Source: Pseudomonas sp. LB-090624 (GTDB lineage Bacteria; Pseudomonadota; Gammaproteobacteria; Pseudomonadales; Pseudomonadaceae). From it: a DNA stretch of 64,000 bases. The notes beneath the pieces were generated by a model that was not told where the DNA came from, made no database searches, and saw only the letters and a list, made by a program, of their open reading frames with translations. A program made the translations under genes and the position numbers. Positions 8,377 to 16,735 of this stretch are shown here, one piece after another (positions within the stretch are counted from its first letter, which is position 1; each line of letters starts with the position of its first letter). The stretch lies in contig NZ_QJRL01000007.1 of NCBI RefSeq assembly GCF_003205205.1, forward strand, positions 124,001 through 188,000. The letters run 5' to 3'.

Positions 8377-10164
8377 ATGAGCAGCACGGTAGGTGACTTT
8401 CTGATCGAGCGCTTGTACCAATGGGGTGTCCGGCGAATATTCGGCTACCCTGGCGATGGTATCAACGGGGTGTTTGGCGCGCTGAGCCGGGCCAAGGGCA
8501 AGATCCAGTTCGTGCAGGCACGCCATGAGGAAATGGCTGCATTCATGGCCAGTGCGCATGCCAAGTTCACAGGCGAACTGGGGGTCTGCATCGCCACCTC
8601 TGGCCCGGGTGCCTCGCACCTGTTGACGGGCCTGTACGACGCACGCATGGACCACCAACCGGTGCTGGCCATCGTCGGCCAGCAGGCGCGGGCTGCGCTG
8701 GGGGGGCACTATCAGCAGGAGCTGGACCTGCTGTCGATGTTCAAGGACGTTGCCGGGGCTTTCGTGCAGCAAGCGTCCGCTCCGGAACAGGTGCGCCATC
8801 TGCTCGACCGAGCAGTGCGTACTGCCGTCGGCGAACGGCGGGTCACCGCCATTATCCTGCCCAACGACCTGCAGGACCTGCCCTACCACGAGCCCGCGAG
8901 GGCCCACGGCACCGTGCATTCTGGCGTAGGTTACAGCAAGCCCAAGGTGGTGCCCTTCGAAGCGGACCTGCAGCGTGCCGCCGATGTGCTGAACGCTGGG
9001 CGCAAGGTTGCAATCCTGGTGGGAGCCGGCGCCCTGCAAGCCTCCGAGCAGGTGATGGCGGTGGCCGAGACGCTTGGTGCAGGCGTTGCCAAGGCGCTGC
9101 TGGGCAAAGCAGTCTTGCCCGATGACCTGCCCTGGGTCACTGGCGCCATAGGGCTACTCGGTACCGAGCCAAGTGCGCAGCTGATGAACGAGTGCGACAC
9201 CTTGTTGATGATCGGCTCCGGCTTCCCCTATGCCGAGTTCATGCCCAAGGAGGGCCAGGCCCGCGGGGTGCAGATAGACCTGCAGCCGGACATGCTCAGC
9301 CTGCGCTATCCGATGGAGGTGAACCTGGTGGGCGATGCCAGCGAGACGCTGCAGGCCTTGCTGCCGTTACTCGAACACAAGCGCGAACGGCGCTGGCGGG
9401 ACAAGATCGAACGCTGGCGCGCGAGCTGGGACAAGACGCTGGAGAAGCGAGCATTGGCAAAGGCCGATCCGATCAACCCGCAGCGCGTGGTCTACGAGCT
9501 TTCCGCTCGCCTGCCCGACCATGCGATCATCACCAGCGACTCGGGCTCCTGCGCCAACTGGTTTGCCCGTGATCTGCAGGTTCGCCAGGGCATGCAATGT
9601 TCGCTTTCCGGCGGGCTGGCCAGCATGGGCGCGGCGGTGCCCTATGCGATCTCCGCCAAGTTTGCCCACCCCCAACGCAGCGTGGTGGCGTTGGTGGGGG
9701 ACGGCGCAATGCAAATGAGCAACCTGGCCGAGCTGATCACCGTGGCCAAGTACTGGCATCAATGGGACAACCCGCAGTGGATCTGCGCCGTCTTCAACAA
9801 TGAAGACCTCAACCAGGTAACCTGGGAACAGCGGGTCATGGAAGGCGACCCTAAGTTCGAGGCCTCGCAGTCGATCCCCGATGTGCCCTACCACCTCTTC
9901 GCCATCTCCATTGGCCTGGAGGGCATCTACGTGGAACGGGAAGAAGAAATCGCCGGCGCTTGGGAGCGGGCGTTGGCGGCTGACCGGCCGGTGTTGATCG
10001 AATTCAAGACTGACCCGAACGTGGCGCCCCTGCCCCCACACATCAAGCTGGAACAGGCGAAAAAGTTCGCCAGCAGCTTGCTCAAGGGCGATCCGGACCA
10101 GGCAGGGGTCATCGTGCAAACGGCCAAACAAGTCCTGAGCTCGGTGCTGCCCGGCAAAAAATGA
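8377..10164 (+). CDS. Thiamine-pyrophosphate enzyme, PoxB (pyruvate dehydrogenase/oxidase)-like
   Basis: A 595-residue protein. Two ATG codons are adjacent (8374, 8377); GGGAG at 8366-8370 is better spaced for the second. Three TPP-enzyme domains are visible: the N-terminal PYR domain with the catalytic Glu in QARHEEMAAFMA, the central FAD/nucleotide-type domain, and the C-terminal PP domain with GDGAMQMSNLAELITV and the metal ligand NNEDLNQ. The family (PoxB, acetolactate synthase, glyoxylate carboligase) decarboxylates 2-oxo acids; the order and length fit pyruvate:quinone oxidoreductase-like proteins. There is no obvious amphipathic C-terminal membrane helix as in E. coli PoxB, so quinone coupling is uncertain. 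Confidence 0.88.
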   Translation: MSSTVGDFLIERLYQWGVRRIFGYPGDGINGVFGALSRAKGKIQFVQARHEEMAAFMASAHAKFTGELGVCIATSGPGASHLLTGLYDARMDHQPVLAIVGQQARAALGGHYQQELDLLSMFKDVAGAFVQQASAPEQVRHLLDRAVRTAVGERRVTAIILPNDLQDLPYHEPARAHGTVHSGVGYSKPKVVPFEADLQRAADVLNAGRKVAILVGAGALQASEQVMAVAETLGAGVAKALLGKAVLPDDLPWVTGAIGLLGTEPSAQLMNECDTLLMIGSGFPYAEFMPKEGQARGVQIDLQPDMLSLRYPMEVNLVGDASETLQALLPLLEHKRERRWRDKIERWRASWDKTLEKRALAKADPINPQRVVYELSARLPDHAIITSDSGSCANWFARDLQVRQGMQCSLSGGLASMGAAVPYAISAKFAHPQRSVVALVGDGAMQMSNLAELITVAKYWHQWDNPQWICAVFNNEDLNQVTWEQRVMEGDPKFEASQSIPDVPYHLFAISIGLEGIYVEREEEIAGAWERALAADRPVLIEFKTDPNVAPLPPHIKLEQAKKFASSLLKGDPDQAGVIVQTAKQVLSSVLPGKK

Positions 10165-10175
10165 CAAGATTGAGG

Positions 10176-10205
10176 CCGCCGGGGCAGGCGTACCCTGCCC
10201 GGCGG
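10176..10205. terminator. GC-rich hairpin between convergent genes
   Basis: CCGCCGGGGCAGG and CCTGCCCGGCGG pair almost completely around a short loop, between the convergent PoxB-like and exonuclease genes. A bidirectional terminator is likely. Confidence 0.5.
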
Positions 10206-10235
10206 TATCTATCCGCGTTGGCAGTACGACACGCG

Positions 10236-11033
10236 CTAACTGCGGCGCCGCCGCCCGCCCAGCTCAACCCACACCGGAGCATGATCACTGGCCTTGGCCT
10301 CATTGCGCACCCAGGCATCCACGCCAGCACGTTTCAGGTAGGGGGCCAGTTCGCGGTTGAGCAGCAGGTGATCGATGCGCAAACCGGCGTTGCGTGCCCA
10401 GTGATTGCGGAAATAATCCCAGAAGGTGTAGATGCGCTCTTCCGGGTACAGGTCCCGAATGGCATCGGTCCAGCCTTGGGCCAACAACTGCTCGAAACAC
10501 GCACGCGACTGCGGCTGCAGCAGCGCATCCTTAAGCCAGGAACGCGGGTCATAGATGTCCAGGTCCGTGGGTACGACATTGAAGTCACCCGCCAGCACCG
10601 TAGGGTGGCCGCTGTCATAGAGTGCTTGGGCATGTTTTATCAGGCACTCGAACCAGCGCAGCTTGTAGTCGAATTTCGGACCAGGCTGCGGATTACCGTT
10701 GGGCAGATAGAGGCACCCCACCAGGACCCCGTGCGCTGCGGCCTCGAGGTACCGGCTGTGGGTATCGTCCTGCATACCCGGCAGACCACGCCGGACCTCC
10801 AGCGGCTCGCTGCCCCGCGCCAGAATGGCCACGCCGTTCCACGCTGGCTGCCCCATGTAGATGCAGCCATACCCTGCCGCCTCGATGTCCTGACGCGGAA
10901 ACTGCTGGTCAGCCGCCTTCAACTCTTGCAGGCAGGCGACATCGGGCTGCTCCCGCTGCAACCAGGCCAGCAACGCCGGCAAACGACTGCGGATCCCGTT
11001 GATGTTGAAGGTGGCGATCTTCAACGTTTTCAT
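10236..11033 (-). CDS. xthA: Exodeoxyribonuclease III (XthA-like AP endonuclease)
   Basis: A 265-residue member of the Exo III branch of the endonuclease/exonuclease/phosphatase fold. Motifs: IATFNINGIRSR at the N-terminus, the metal-binding Glu in CLQELKA, the catalytic LAGDFNVVPTDLDIY block, and the terminal KASDHAPVWVEL with the general-base Asp/His. It acts in base-excision repair in the cytoplasm, cutting at AP sites and removing 3' blocking groups. Its ATG overlaps the stop of the upstream 80-residue gene by four bases, so the two are translationally coupled. Confidence 0.92.
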   Translation of the reverse strand: MKTLKIATFNINGIRSRLPALLAWLQREQPDVACLQELKAADQQFPRQDIEAAGYGCIYMGQPAWNGVAILARGSEPLEVRRGLPGMQDDTHSRYLEAAAHGVLVGCLYLPNGNPQPGPKFDYKLRWFECLIKHAQALYDSGHPTVLAGDFNVVPTDLDIYDPRSWLKDALLQPQSRACFEQLLAQGWTDAIRDLYPEERIYTFWDYFRNHWARNAGLRIDHLLLNRELAPYLKRAGVDAWVRNEAKASDHAPVWVELGGRRRRS

Positions 11034-11272
11034 GCGTCAGGGTCGTTCACGTGAGCCTGCACAGCGTCCTCCAGTGCCCGCACATGGGCCTGATCGGCCA
11101 GTTGCTTGAGCGCCAGCCAGTCGTCCCAATCGATGGCGCCATCGTCGCGCAGGGCCTCGGCGGTGCGCACCAGCGCATGATGGTAGGCATCCGGCGACTC
11201 GCGCCGGTAACTGATGTCGTCGTACTGCGCGTACCAGGCTTCCAGTTCAGGAATGCTGCGTTCGATACTCAT
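11030..11272 (-). CDS. Small conserved-looking protein coupled to xthA
   Basis: An 80-residue acidic protein, helical in appearance, with no membrane segment, no Cys and several Trp/Tyr residues (ELEAWYAQYDDISYRRES, DWDDWLALKQLADQA). GAGGGTGG lies upstream of the ATG. It overlaps xthA by four bases (ATGA), which supports real translation. I do not recognise a family. The context suggests a soluble accessory or housekeeping protein co-expressed with the repair nuclease. Confidence 0.7.
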   Translation of the reverse strand: MSIERSIPELEAWYAQYDDISYRRESPDAYHHALVRTAEALRDDGAIDWDDWLALKQLADQAHVRALEDAVQAHVNDPDA

Positions 11273-11504
11273 CGGGCCACCCTCGCTAAACCATTATGGG
11301 TGAGAGCACGGTGGGCGCGCAGTGTTCAACCGGGCTGCATTGGCGGTAGCGAGTCGCAAGGCGCCGCGCTGCCTTCATACGCCCGCACCGCTATCGGGTG
11401 TGTATCAGGCGCCACAACGTACCGACCGCTGATGCAGCGCGTTGGAACTTCACGCCGGGTCAAGAGCCTTCCTTCTCAGGCCTATCGAAAACGGAGACTC
11501 AACG

Positions 11505-12044
11505 ATGAATGCGAAACTGGATGGCAAGCGCGTGGCATTTCTGGTCACCGATGGTTTTGAACAGGTCGAGTTGACCGGCCCGCGTGAAGCCCTGGAAAAG
11601 CACGGCGCAGTGGTCGACATACTGGGTGACAAGGAAGGTAAGGTTCGCGGCTGGAATCACGACAAGCCTGCTGATGAGTTTGCAGTGGACGCCACCTTCG
11701 ACAACGCCCAACTGGATCTCTACGACGCCATCGTACTACCTGGCGGGGTACAGAATTCCGACACCATTCGCCTGATACCGGGCGCGCAGAAACTGGTGAA
11801 GAGCCACGACGCAGCCGGCAAGCCCCTGGCGGTGATCTGCCACGGCGCCTGGCTGCTGGTGTCGGCAGGCCTGGCCCAAGGCAAGCGGATGACCAGTTAT
11901 CAGACCCTGCAGGACGACATTCGCAACGCTGGCGGCACCTGGGTGGATGAACAAGTGGTGGTAGACGGTAACCTGATCACCAGCCGCAAGCCGGACGATA
12001 TCCCGGCCTTCAATGAACAGTTGATCAACACGCTGGCCCGCTGA
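11505..12044 (+). CDS. PfpI/DJ-1-family protein (type 1 glutamine amidotransferase fold)
   Basis: A 179-residue protein starting at MNAKLDGKRVAFLVTDGFEQ, with ACGGAG about ten bases upstream; the frame opens earlier but without a ribosome site. It carries the nucleophile elbow AVICHGAWLL with catalytic Cys/His and the Glu in DGFEQVEL, as in PfpI, YhbO and YajL. Family members are described as proteases, chaperones or deglycases acting in oxidative and carbonyl stress. It is cytoplasmic and stands alone, preceded by a ~230-base intergenic stretch in which I see no clear feature. Confidence 0.88.
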   Translation: MNAKLDGKRVAFLVTDGFEQVELTGPREALEKHGAVVDILGDKEGKVRGWNHDKPADEFAVDATFDNAQLDLYDAIVLPGGVQNSDTIRLIPGAQKLVKSHDAAGKPLAVICHGAWLLVSAGLAQGKRMTSYQTLQDDIRNAGGTWVDEQVVVDGNLITSRKPDDIPAFNEQLINTLAR

Positions 12045-12054
12045 GTACGCCCCC

Positions 12055-12094
12055 GGTGCGCACTGCCCAGACCATCGTTCCGGGCAGGCGCACC
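12055..12094. terminator. Hairpin between convergent pfpI-like and ilvA genes
   Basis: GGTGCGC-A-CTGCCC and GGGCAGGCGCACC form a 13-bp stem with a single bulge and a 13-base loop. It lies between two converging genes, so it probably ends both transcripts. Confidence 0.5.
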
Positions 12095-12151
12095 CGCGCA
12101 TCGCGGAGGCTATCGACCAGGATTGACGCGGTGCGCTGCGGGGGACGGCTG

Positions 12152-13711
12152 TCAGCCGAGAAACAACTTGTACGCCGGGTTGTCGGTTTCATCCCAGTAG
12201 CGATAGCCCATCTCGGCCAGTGCCAATGGCAGGCCTTGCAACTCATCTTCCGGCACCTCCAATGCCGCGAACACCCGCGCTTCCGCCGCGCCATGGTTAC
12301 GGTAATGGAACAGGCTGATGTTCCAGCGCTTGCCCAGCCGCTCGAGGAAGCCCAGCAACGCACCCGGTCGTTCCGGGAACTCGAAGCGCAGTACTCGCTC
12401 ATCGGCCCCAGGCGCGGCATGACCGCCCACGGTATGGCGCACGTGCAGCTTGGCCAGCTCGTTGTCGGTCAGGTCCAGCACGCTGTACCCCTGCTCGCAC
12501 AAATTGGCCAACAACCGCTCACGCGGGTCGTGCACCGGGTGGGTCTGCACGCCGACGAACAAGCGTGCCTCCTTGCCAGGGTAATAGCGGTAATTGAACT
12601 CGGTGATCTGGCGCTTGCCCAGTGCCTGGCAGAACGCGCGGAAGCTACCCGGCTGTTCCGGGATGGTCACGGCGATGATCGCCTCGCGCTGCTCGCCCAG
12701 TTCGGCACGCTCGGCGACATGGCGCAAACGGTCGAAGTTGACGTTGGCCCCGGAGTCGATGGCCACCAGTGTTCGCCCCTGCACCCCGTCACGCGCCACG
12801 TACCTCTTGATGCCGGCCACAGCCAGGGCGCCGGACGGCTCGGTGATCGAGCGAGTGTCATCGTAGATGTCCTTGATTGCGGCACACAGCTCGTCACTGC
12901 TCACCGTCACCACTTCGTCGACAAAATGCCGGCACAGCTCAAAACAATGGGCGCCAATCTGCGCCACTGCCACGCCATCGGCAAACGTGCCGACCTGCGG
13001 CAGGATCACCCGCTCGCCAGCGGCCATGGCCGCCTGCAGGCAGTTGGAGTCCTCCGGCTCGACGCCGATCACCTTCACCTCCGGGCGCAGGTACTTCACA
13101 TAAGCGGCGATGCCGGCGATCAAGCCGCCACCACCCACCGGCACGAAGATGGCATCGAGCGCACCGGGGTGCTGACGAAGGATTTCCATCGCCACCGTAC
13201 CCTGCCCGGCGATCACGTCCGGGTCATCGAAGGGGGGCACGAAGGTGGCACCCTCGCTGTCGGCCAGCTTCAGTGCATGGGCCAAGGCATGGGGGAAGCT
13301 TTCACCGTGCAGCACCACATGCCCACCGCGCGATCGCACCCCTTCCACCTTCAATGAAGGTGTGGTGGTCGGCATGACGATGGTGGCCTTCAGGCCCAGG
13401 TGCGATGCGGCCAGGGCCACACCCTGGGCATGGTTGCCTGCCGATGCAGTGATTACCCCGCGCTCACGCTGCGCGCTGGTCAGCCGCGACAGCCGGGTGT
13501 AGGCGCCGCGGATCTTGAACGAGAAGGTAGGCTGCAGGTCTTCACGCTTTAGCAACACCTGGTTGCCCAGGCTGGCCGACAAGGCGGGCGCGGCTTGCAG
13601 TGGGGTTTCGATGGCCAGGTCGTACACCGGGGCGGCAAGAATGCGCCGCACATGCTCCGACAGCAGTTGCTGGGGGGTGACGGCAGGGCGTGGGACGCTG
13701 AAGCTGGTCAT
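12152..13711 (-). CDS. ilvA: Threonine ammonia-lyase, biosynthetic
   Basis: A 519-residue PLP enzyme that deaminates threonine to 2-oxobutanoate, the first step to isoleucine. The start is the ATG at 13711, seven bases after AAGGAG; an in-frame GTG at 13735 lies before that site. The PLP Lys is in the FSFKIRGAY motif, the glycine loop is in VPVGGGGLIAGIA, and SAGNHAQG contacts the phosphate. Two C-terminal ACT-like regulatory domains (from about residue 330; EQPGSFRAFCQALG and ERPGALLGFLERLG) mark the long, isoleucine-inhibited biosynthetic form. It is preceded by an Ile-rich leader peptide and terminator, so expression should also be set by attenuation. Confidence 0.95.
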   Translation of the reverse strand: MTSFSVPRPAVTPQQLLSEHVRRILAAPVYDLAIETPLQAAPALSASLGNQVLLKREDLQPTFSFKIRGAYTRLSRLTSAQRERGVITASAGNHAQGVALAASHLGLKATIVMPTTTPSLKVEGVRSRGGHVVLHGESFPHALAHALKLADSEGATFVPPFDDPDVIAGQGTVAMEILRQHPGALDAIFVPVGGGGLIAGIAAYVKYLRPEVKVIGVEPEDSNCLQAAMAAGERVILPQVGTFADGVAVAQIGAHCFELCRHFVDEVVTVSSDELCAAIKDIYDDTRSITEPSGALAVAGIKRYVARDGVQGRTLVAIDSGANVNFDRLRHVAERAELGEQREAIIAVTIPEQPGSFRAFCQALGKRQITEFNYRYYPGKEARLFVGVQTHPVHDPRERLLANLCEQGYSVLDLTDNELAKLHVRHTVGGHAAPGADERVLRFEFPERPGALLGFLERLGKRWNISLFHYRNHGAAEARVFAALEVPEDELQGLPLALAEMGYRYWDETDNPAYKLFLG

Positions 13712-13755
13712 CTGTGACTCCTTGGCTATTTTCACGTTGCCCAGGAGTCAGAGAG

Positions 13756-13780
13756 AAAAAACCCGCCTCCAGGGCGGGTT
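13756..13780 (-). terminator. ilvA attenuator terminator
   Basis: In the ilvA sense strand, AACCCGCC, loop CTGGA and GGCGGGTT (13780 to 13760) form a perfect 8-bp stem followed by a run of T: a textbook intrinsic terminator placed before ilvA. Its 5' arm contains CCCGCC, which can instead pair with GGCGGG in the last codons of the leader peptide gene (around 13800-13805). This gives the mutually exclusive antiterminator needed for attenuation. Confidence 0.85.
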
Positions 13781-13795
13781 CGGTGCACGTACGCG

Positions 13796-13858
13796 CTAGC
13801 CCGCCAAGCTGATAATGGCGGTAATAATAATGGCGTTCATGTGCGGGAAAGTATTCAT
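13796..13858 (-). CDS. ilvA leader peptide (attenuation control)
   Basis: A 20-codon open frame, MNTFPHMNAIIITAIISLAG then TAG. It has five Ile codons (III-T-A-II) plus Thr, Ala and Leu, the classical make-up of a branched-chain amino-acid leader. Its end overlaps the antiterminator strand, and 15 bases later the terminator hairpin begins. Ribosome stalling at the Ile codons when charged tRNA-Ile is scarce should favour the antiterminator and ilvA expression. The Shine-Dalgarno before the first ATG is poor, and a second in-frame Met lies just before the Ile run. A TTGACT box at 13895-13890 is a possible -35, inside the 3' end of the PACE gene. Confidence 0.82.
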   Translation of the reverse strand: MNTFPHMNAIIITAIISLAG

Positions 13859-13891
13859 GGGCAGGAACTTAGCCTGCCGCGCAGTCACAAG

Positions 13892-14323
13892 TCAACACTT
13901 GGCTTGCTGCGCCGAGAGCGGCACATCGAACACCTTGTCGAAAGCCCACTGGAACACAAAGGCGTACACGAAGAAGAACACGAACAGCGCCAGATTGGTC
14001 AGCAGCGCCGCCCACAGGCTCACGCCCAGCCAGTAGGCCACCAGTGGCAGCAGGATCAACACCAACCCGCCCTCGAAGCCCAGGGCATGCAGCAGGCGCC
14101 GCAGGAAGGTGCGCTCACGCTGTTGTTGGCGAGCTTCCCAGCGTTCGAAGGCCCAGTTGAAGCCCATGTTCCAGCTCATGGCGATACCCGACATCAACAC
14201 CGACAGCACGGCCGACTGCGCCATGCCGGCGCCGAACGCCAGCTCCAGCGCAGGTGCCACGCAGGCCACCGCGATGGCTTCGTAAAGAATGGCCTGGACG
14301 ATCTTGCGTGCCTTGCCTTGCAT
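13892..14323 (-). CDS. PACE-family multidrug efflux transporter
   Basis: A 143-residue inner-membrane protein with four predicted helices arranged as two tandem bacterial-transmembrane-pair domains (helix starts near ILYEAIAVACVAPAL, LSVLMSGIAMSWNM, GLVLILLPLVAYWL and LALFVFFFVYAFVFQWAFDKVF). The conserved membrane Glu in helix 1 (YEAIAV, about residue 15) matches the AceI proton-binding Glu. The family exports small cationic drugs such as chlorhexidine or polyamine-like compounds. GGGAG precedes the ATG. The ilvA leader follows 33 bases after its stop codon, so read-through into the attenuator is possible. Confidence 0.87.
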   Translation of the reverse strand: MQGKARKIVQAILYEAIAVACVAPALELAFGAGMAQSAVLSVLMSGIAMSWNMGFNWAFERWEARQQQRERTFLRRLLHALGFEGGLVLILLPLVAYWLGVSLWAALLTNLALFVFFFVYAFVFQWAFDKVFDVPLSAQQAKC

Positions 14324-14519
14324 GTTCAGCTCCCGGGTAAACGACCTGTAAAACTACAAGAACTGGCCCATAAGAAAAAGCCTGGCATTTGGACAAGCCA
14401 GCATTCGGCTGATCAGCTACGCGGTGCTTCTCTTCAGGTGCCTGCCCGCTGCCACAGGGACCCTACCGATGTCAGCCCCTGTCGAGGCATGCCTGCGAAC
14501 AGGCAGGCAAGGTACAGCA

Positions 14520-15818
14520 TCAACCCGCAGGCAAGCGAATCCTGAACTGTGCTCCGCCCAGTGCCGACTGCGCCACGGTCAAGGTGCCGCCCTGCCCCTC
14601 GATCGCTCGCCGGCTGATCGCCAGCCCCAGGCCAAACCCGCCGGTATTGCGATCCCGGCTGCGGTCCAGGCGATAGAAAGGCTGGAAAATCCGCTCGCGC
14701 TCCTGTGCCGGAATGCCAATTCCGTCATCCTCCACCGTCAACAGGCAGGCGCCGTCCGCCTCCAGGCGCAAGCGCAGCAGCAGGCTTTCATCGCAATAGC
14801 GCATGGCGTTGCGCACCAGGTTCTGCACGGCCCGCGCCGTCAGCCGTGGGTCCAGCACAAAGCGCGGTAACTCGCTTTCGGCCTGCACTTCCCACTGAAT
14901 ACCCCGGCCATCGAGCTCCTCGGCAAACCCGCCCAGCACACTGTCAACCAGCTCCAGCAACGACACCTCGACCCGCTCGCGGGCCTGGTCAGCGTTGTAC
15001 AGGCGGCTGTAGGACAGCAACTCCAGCACCAGTTCATCCAGCTCGCGCACATGCCCGACCAGCTCCAGCAGGCGCTTGCGGCTGGCCGGCGGCACTTCGT
15101 CGAACAACAGGACCAGGCCGAAGTCCAGCCGGGTCAGTGGCGTACGCAGTTCGTGCGATACCGCATTGAGCAGCTCGCGCTGCTGGTTGACATGGCGCTC
15201 CAGGTCACTGGCCATGGTGTCGAATACCCCAGCCAGCTCCCCGATGTTGGAGTGTGGCGAAATGTGCGTACGCTCGGCCATCTGCCCCTGGCCCAGGCGC
15301 CGGGCAGTTTCCTTCAGGCGCTCAAGGTCACGCCAGTGCGGCCATACCCACAGCAGCAGGCAACCAAGCATGGCCGCACCGATCAGCACGGTCACGCCCC
15401 AGGACAGCACATTGATGTCCAGCGGGTCGGGGGGGGAATGCAGGCGCACCAGCCATTGCTTGTCCAGCGGCGCCAGGATCGTCTCGTAGTAGCCCCATTC
15501 GGCGATCCGCACCGCGTACAGGCCGTGCTCCAGGCGCGCCTGTTCTTCTTCGCTCAAGTCGGCCTGGTCCATGCGCAGCAGCTGCAATTGCAGCGGCGCG
15601 AAATCATCCGCCAGCTCCTGCTCTACTGCCGGCCAGTGCTCACGTGGCGCCTGGCGGAACTGGCGCACGATCAACGACTGCACACCCTTGGCCTGGTCCA
15701 GGTTGTAGGCCATGAAACGGTCATGGAACATCCCGACAATGGTGTCGGGGATGAACAGCAACGCACCGGCGTAGGCGACGATGATCACCAGGTACAGCCG
15801 CACCAGGATCTTGAGCAT
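14520..15818 (-). CDS. Sensor histidine kinase, RstB-like
   Basis: A 432-residue membrane kinase: first helix at about 8-28 (VIIVAYAGALLFIP), a ~110-residue periplasmic sensor region, a second helix (VLSWGVTVLIGAAMLGCLLLW), HAMP, HisKA with LLNAVSHELRTPLTRLDF, and HATPase with NLVRNAMRY, DDGIGIP and GGFGLGLAI. The periplasmic domain resembles RstB-type sensors. It follows the response regulator gene with a six-base gap, so both are in one operon. The pair is divergent from an RND efflux operon, which it probably controls. Confidence 0.9.
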   Translation of the reverse strand: MLKILVRLYLVIIVAYAGALLFIPDTIVGMFHDRFMAYNLDQAKGVQSLIVRQFRQAPREHWPAVEQELADDFAPLQLQLLRMDQADLSEEEQARLEHGLYAVRIAEWGYYETILAPLDKQWLVRLHSPPDPLDINVLSWGVTVLIGAAMLGCLLLWVWPHWRDLERLKETARRLGQGQMAERTHISPHSNIGELAGVFDTMASDLERHVNQQRELLNAVSHELRTPLTRLDFGLVLLFDEVPPASRKRLLELVGHVRELDELVLELLSYSRLYNADQARERVEVSLLELVDSVLGGFAEELDGRGIQWEVQAESELPRFVLDPRLTARAVQNLVRNAMRYCDESLLLRLRLEADGACLLTVEDDGIGIPAQERERIFQPFYRLDRSRDRNTGGFGLGLAISRRAIEGQGGTLTVAQSALGGAQFRIRLPAG

Positions 15819-15824
15819 TGCAGG

Positions 15825-16526
15825 TCAGCACTCCCACTCGACGCGGCTGAACAGGTAGCCCTTGCCCCACACCGTCTTGATCTTTCGCGCTTCCCCGGCG
15901 TTATCGTCGAACTTGCGCCGCAGCTTGGAGATGGCCACGTCCACCGAGCGGTCGGTGCCGTTGAACTCGATGCCGCGCAGCTGCTGCAGGATGCGGTCGC
16001 GGTTCATCACCTCACCGGCATTGCGCGCCAGCACCACCAGGAGGTTGTACTCGCCACTGGACAGTTCCACTTCTTCGCCGCGCCAGCTGACCGTGCGCTC
16101 GGCCAGGTCGATCCGCAGGCCACCGATCAGAATCAGCTCGTTGTCCAGGCGTGGCTCGTTGACACTGCTGCGGCGCAGCAGGGTACGCACCCGGGCCAGC
16201 AATACCCTGGGCTCGCAGGGTTTGGTCACATAGTCATCAGCGCCCATTTCCAGGCCCAGTACCTGGTCATGGCTGTCATCGCGGGCAGTCAGCATCAGGA
16301 TCGGCAAGCCCTGGGACTCCTGGCGCAGCAGGCGGCACAGTTGCAACCCGTCGATGCCCGGCAGCATCAGGTCGAGGATGACCAGGTCGGGCTTTTGCCG
16401 GCGGTACTCGTCCAGCACGTGATCGCCCCGAGCGATCACCTGGACATGGAAGTCGTTGCGTTGCAGGTAGCTGGCGATCAGCTCGGACAGGGCGCTGTCG
16501 TCTTCGACCAGGAAAATATTCGGCAT
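15825..16526 (-). CDS. OmpR-family response regulator, RstA-like
   Basis: A 233-residue regulator with an N-terminal receiver (IFLVEDDSALSEL, acceptor Asp in LVILDLMLPG, Lys in VTKPCEP) and a C-terminal winged helix of the OmpR type (GIEFNGTDRSVDVAISKLRRKF, close to RstA). It is cytoplasmic and DNA-binding. It is transcribed away from the RND pump genes across a ~209-base shared intergenic region, the natural place for its operator, although no operator repeat could be assigned by eye. Confidence 0.91.
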   Translation of the reverse strand: MPNIFLVEDDSALSELIASYLQRNDFHVQVIARGDHVLDEYRRQKPDLVILDLMLPGIDGLQLCRLLRQESQGLPILMLTARDDSHDQVLGLEMGADDYVTKPCEPRVLLARVRTLLRRSSVNEPRLDNELILIGGLRIDLAERTVSWRGEEVELSSGEYNLLVVLARNAGEVMNRDRILQQLRGIEFNGTDRSVDVAISKLRRKFDDNAGEARKIKTVWGKGYLFSRVEWEC

Positions 16527-16735
16527 AGGCGCTTGGGGATCTAGGTTGTGGTAGACCTGACAGAGCTGTTCGGGGCTTGCCCGCGATCAGTTCAGCACAG
16601 GAATACTCAGGATATAGAACACCACGGCAAGACAGGATTGTTCTTCACACTTTTTCACACTCGCCCTACAGGTATTAACAGCCGCTTGGGCAGCACCTGC
16701 CTTAGCATAGGCACGGTCATCATCGGAAGATCCGC

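Noticed and set aside
8230..9039. Extension of the cupin frame
   Set aside because: It is antisense to the start of the PoxB-like enzyme; the good ribosome site is at the internal ATG at 8229.
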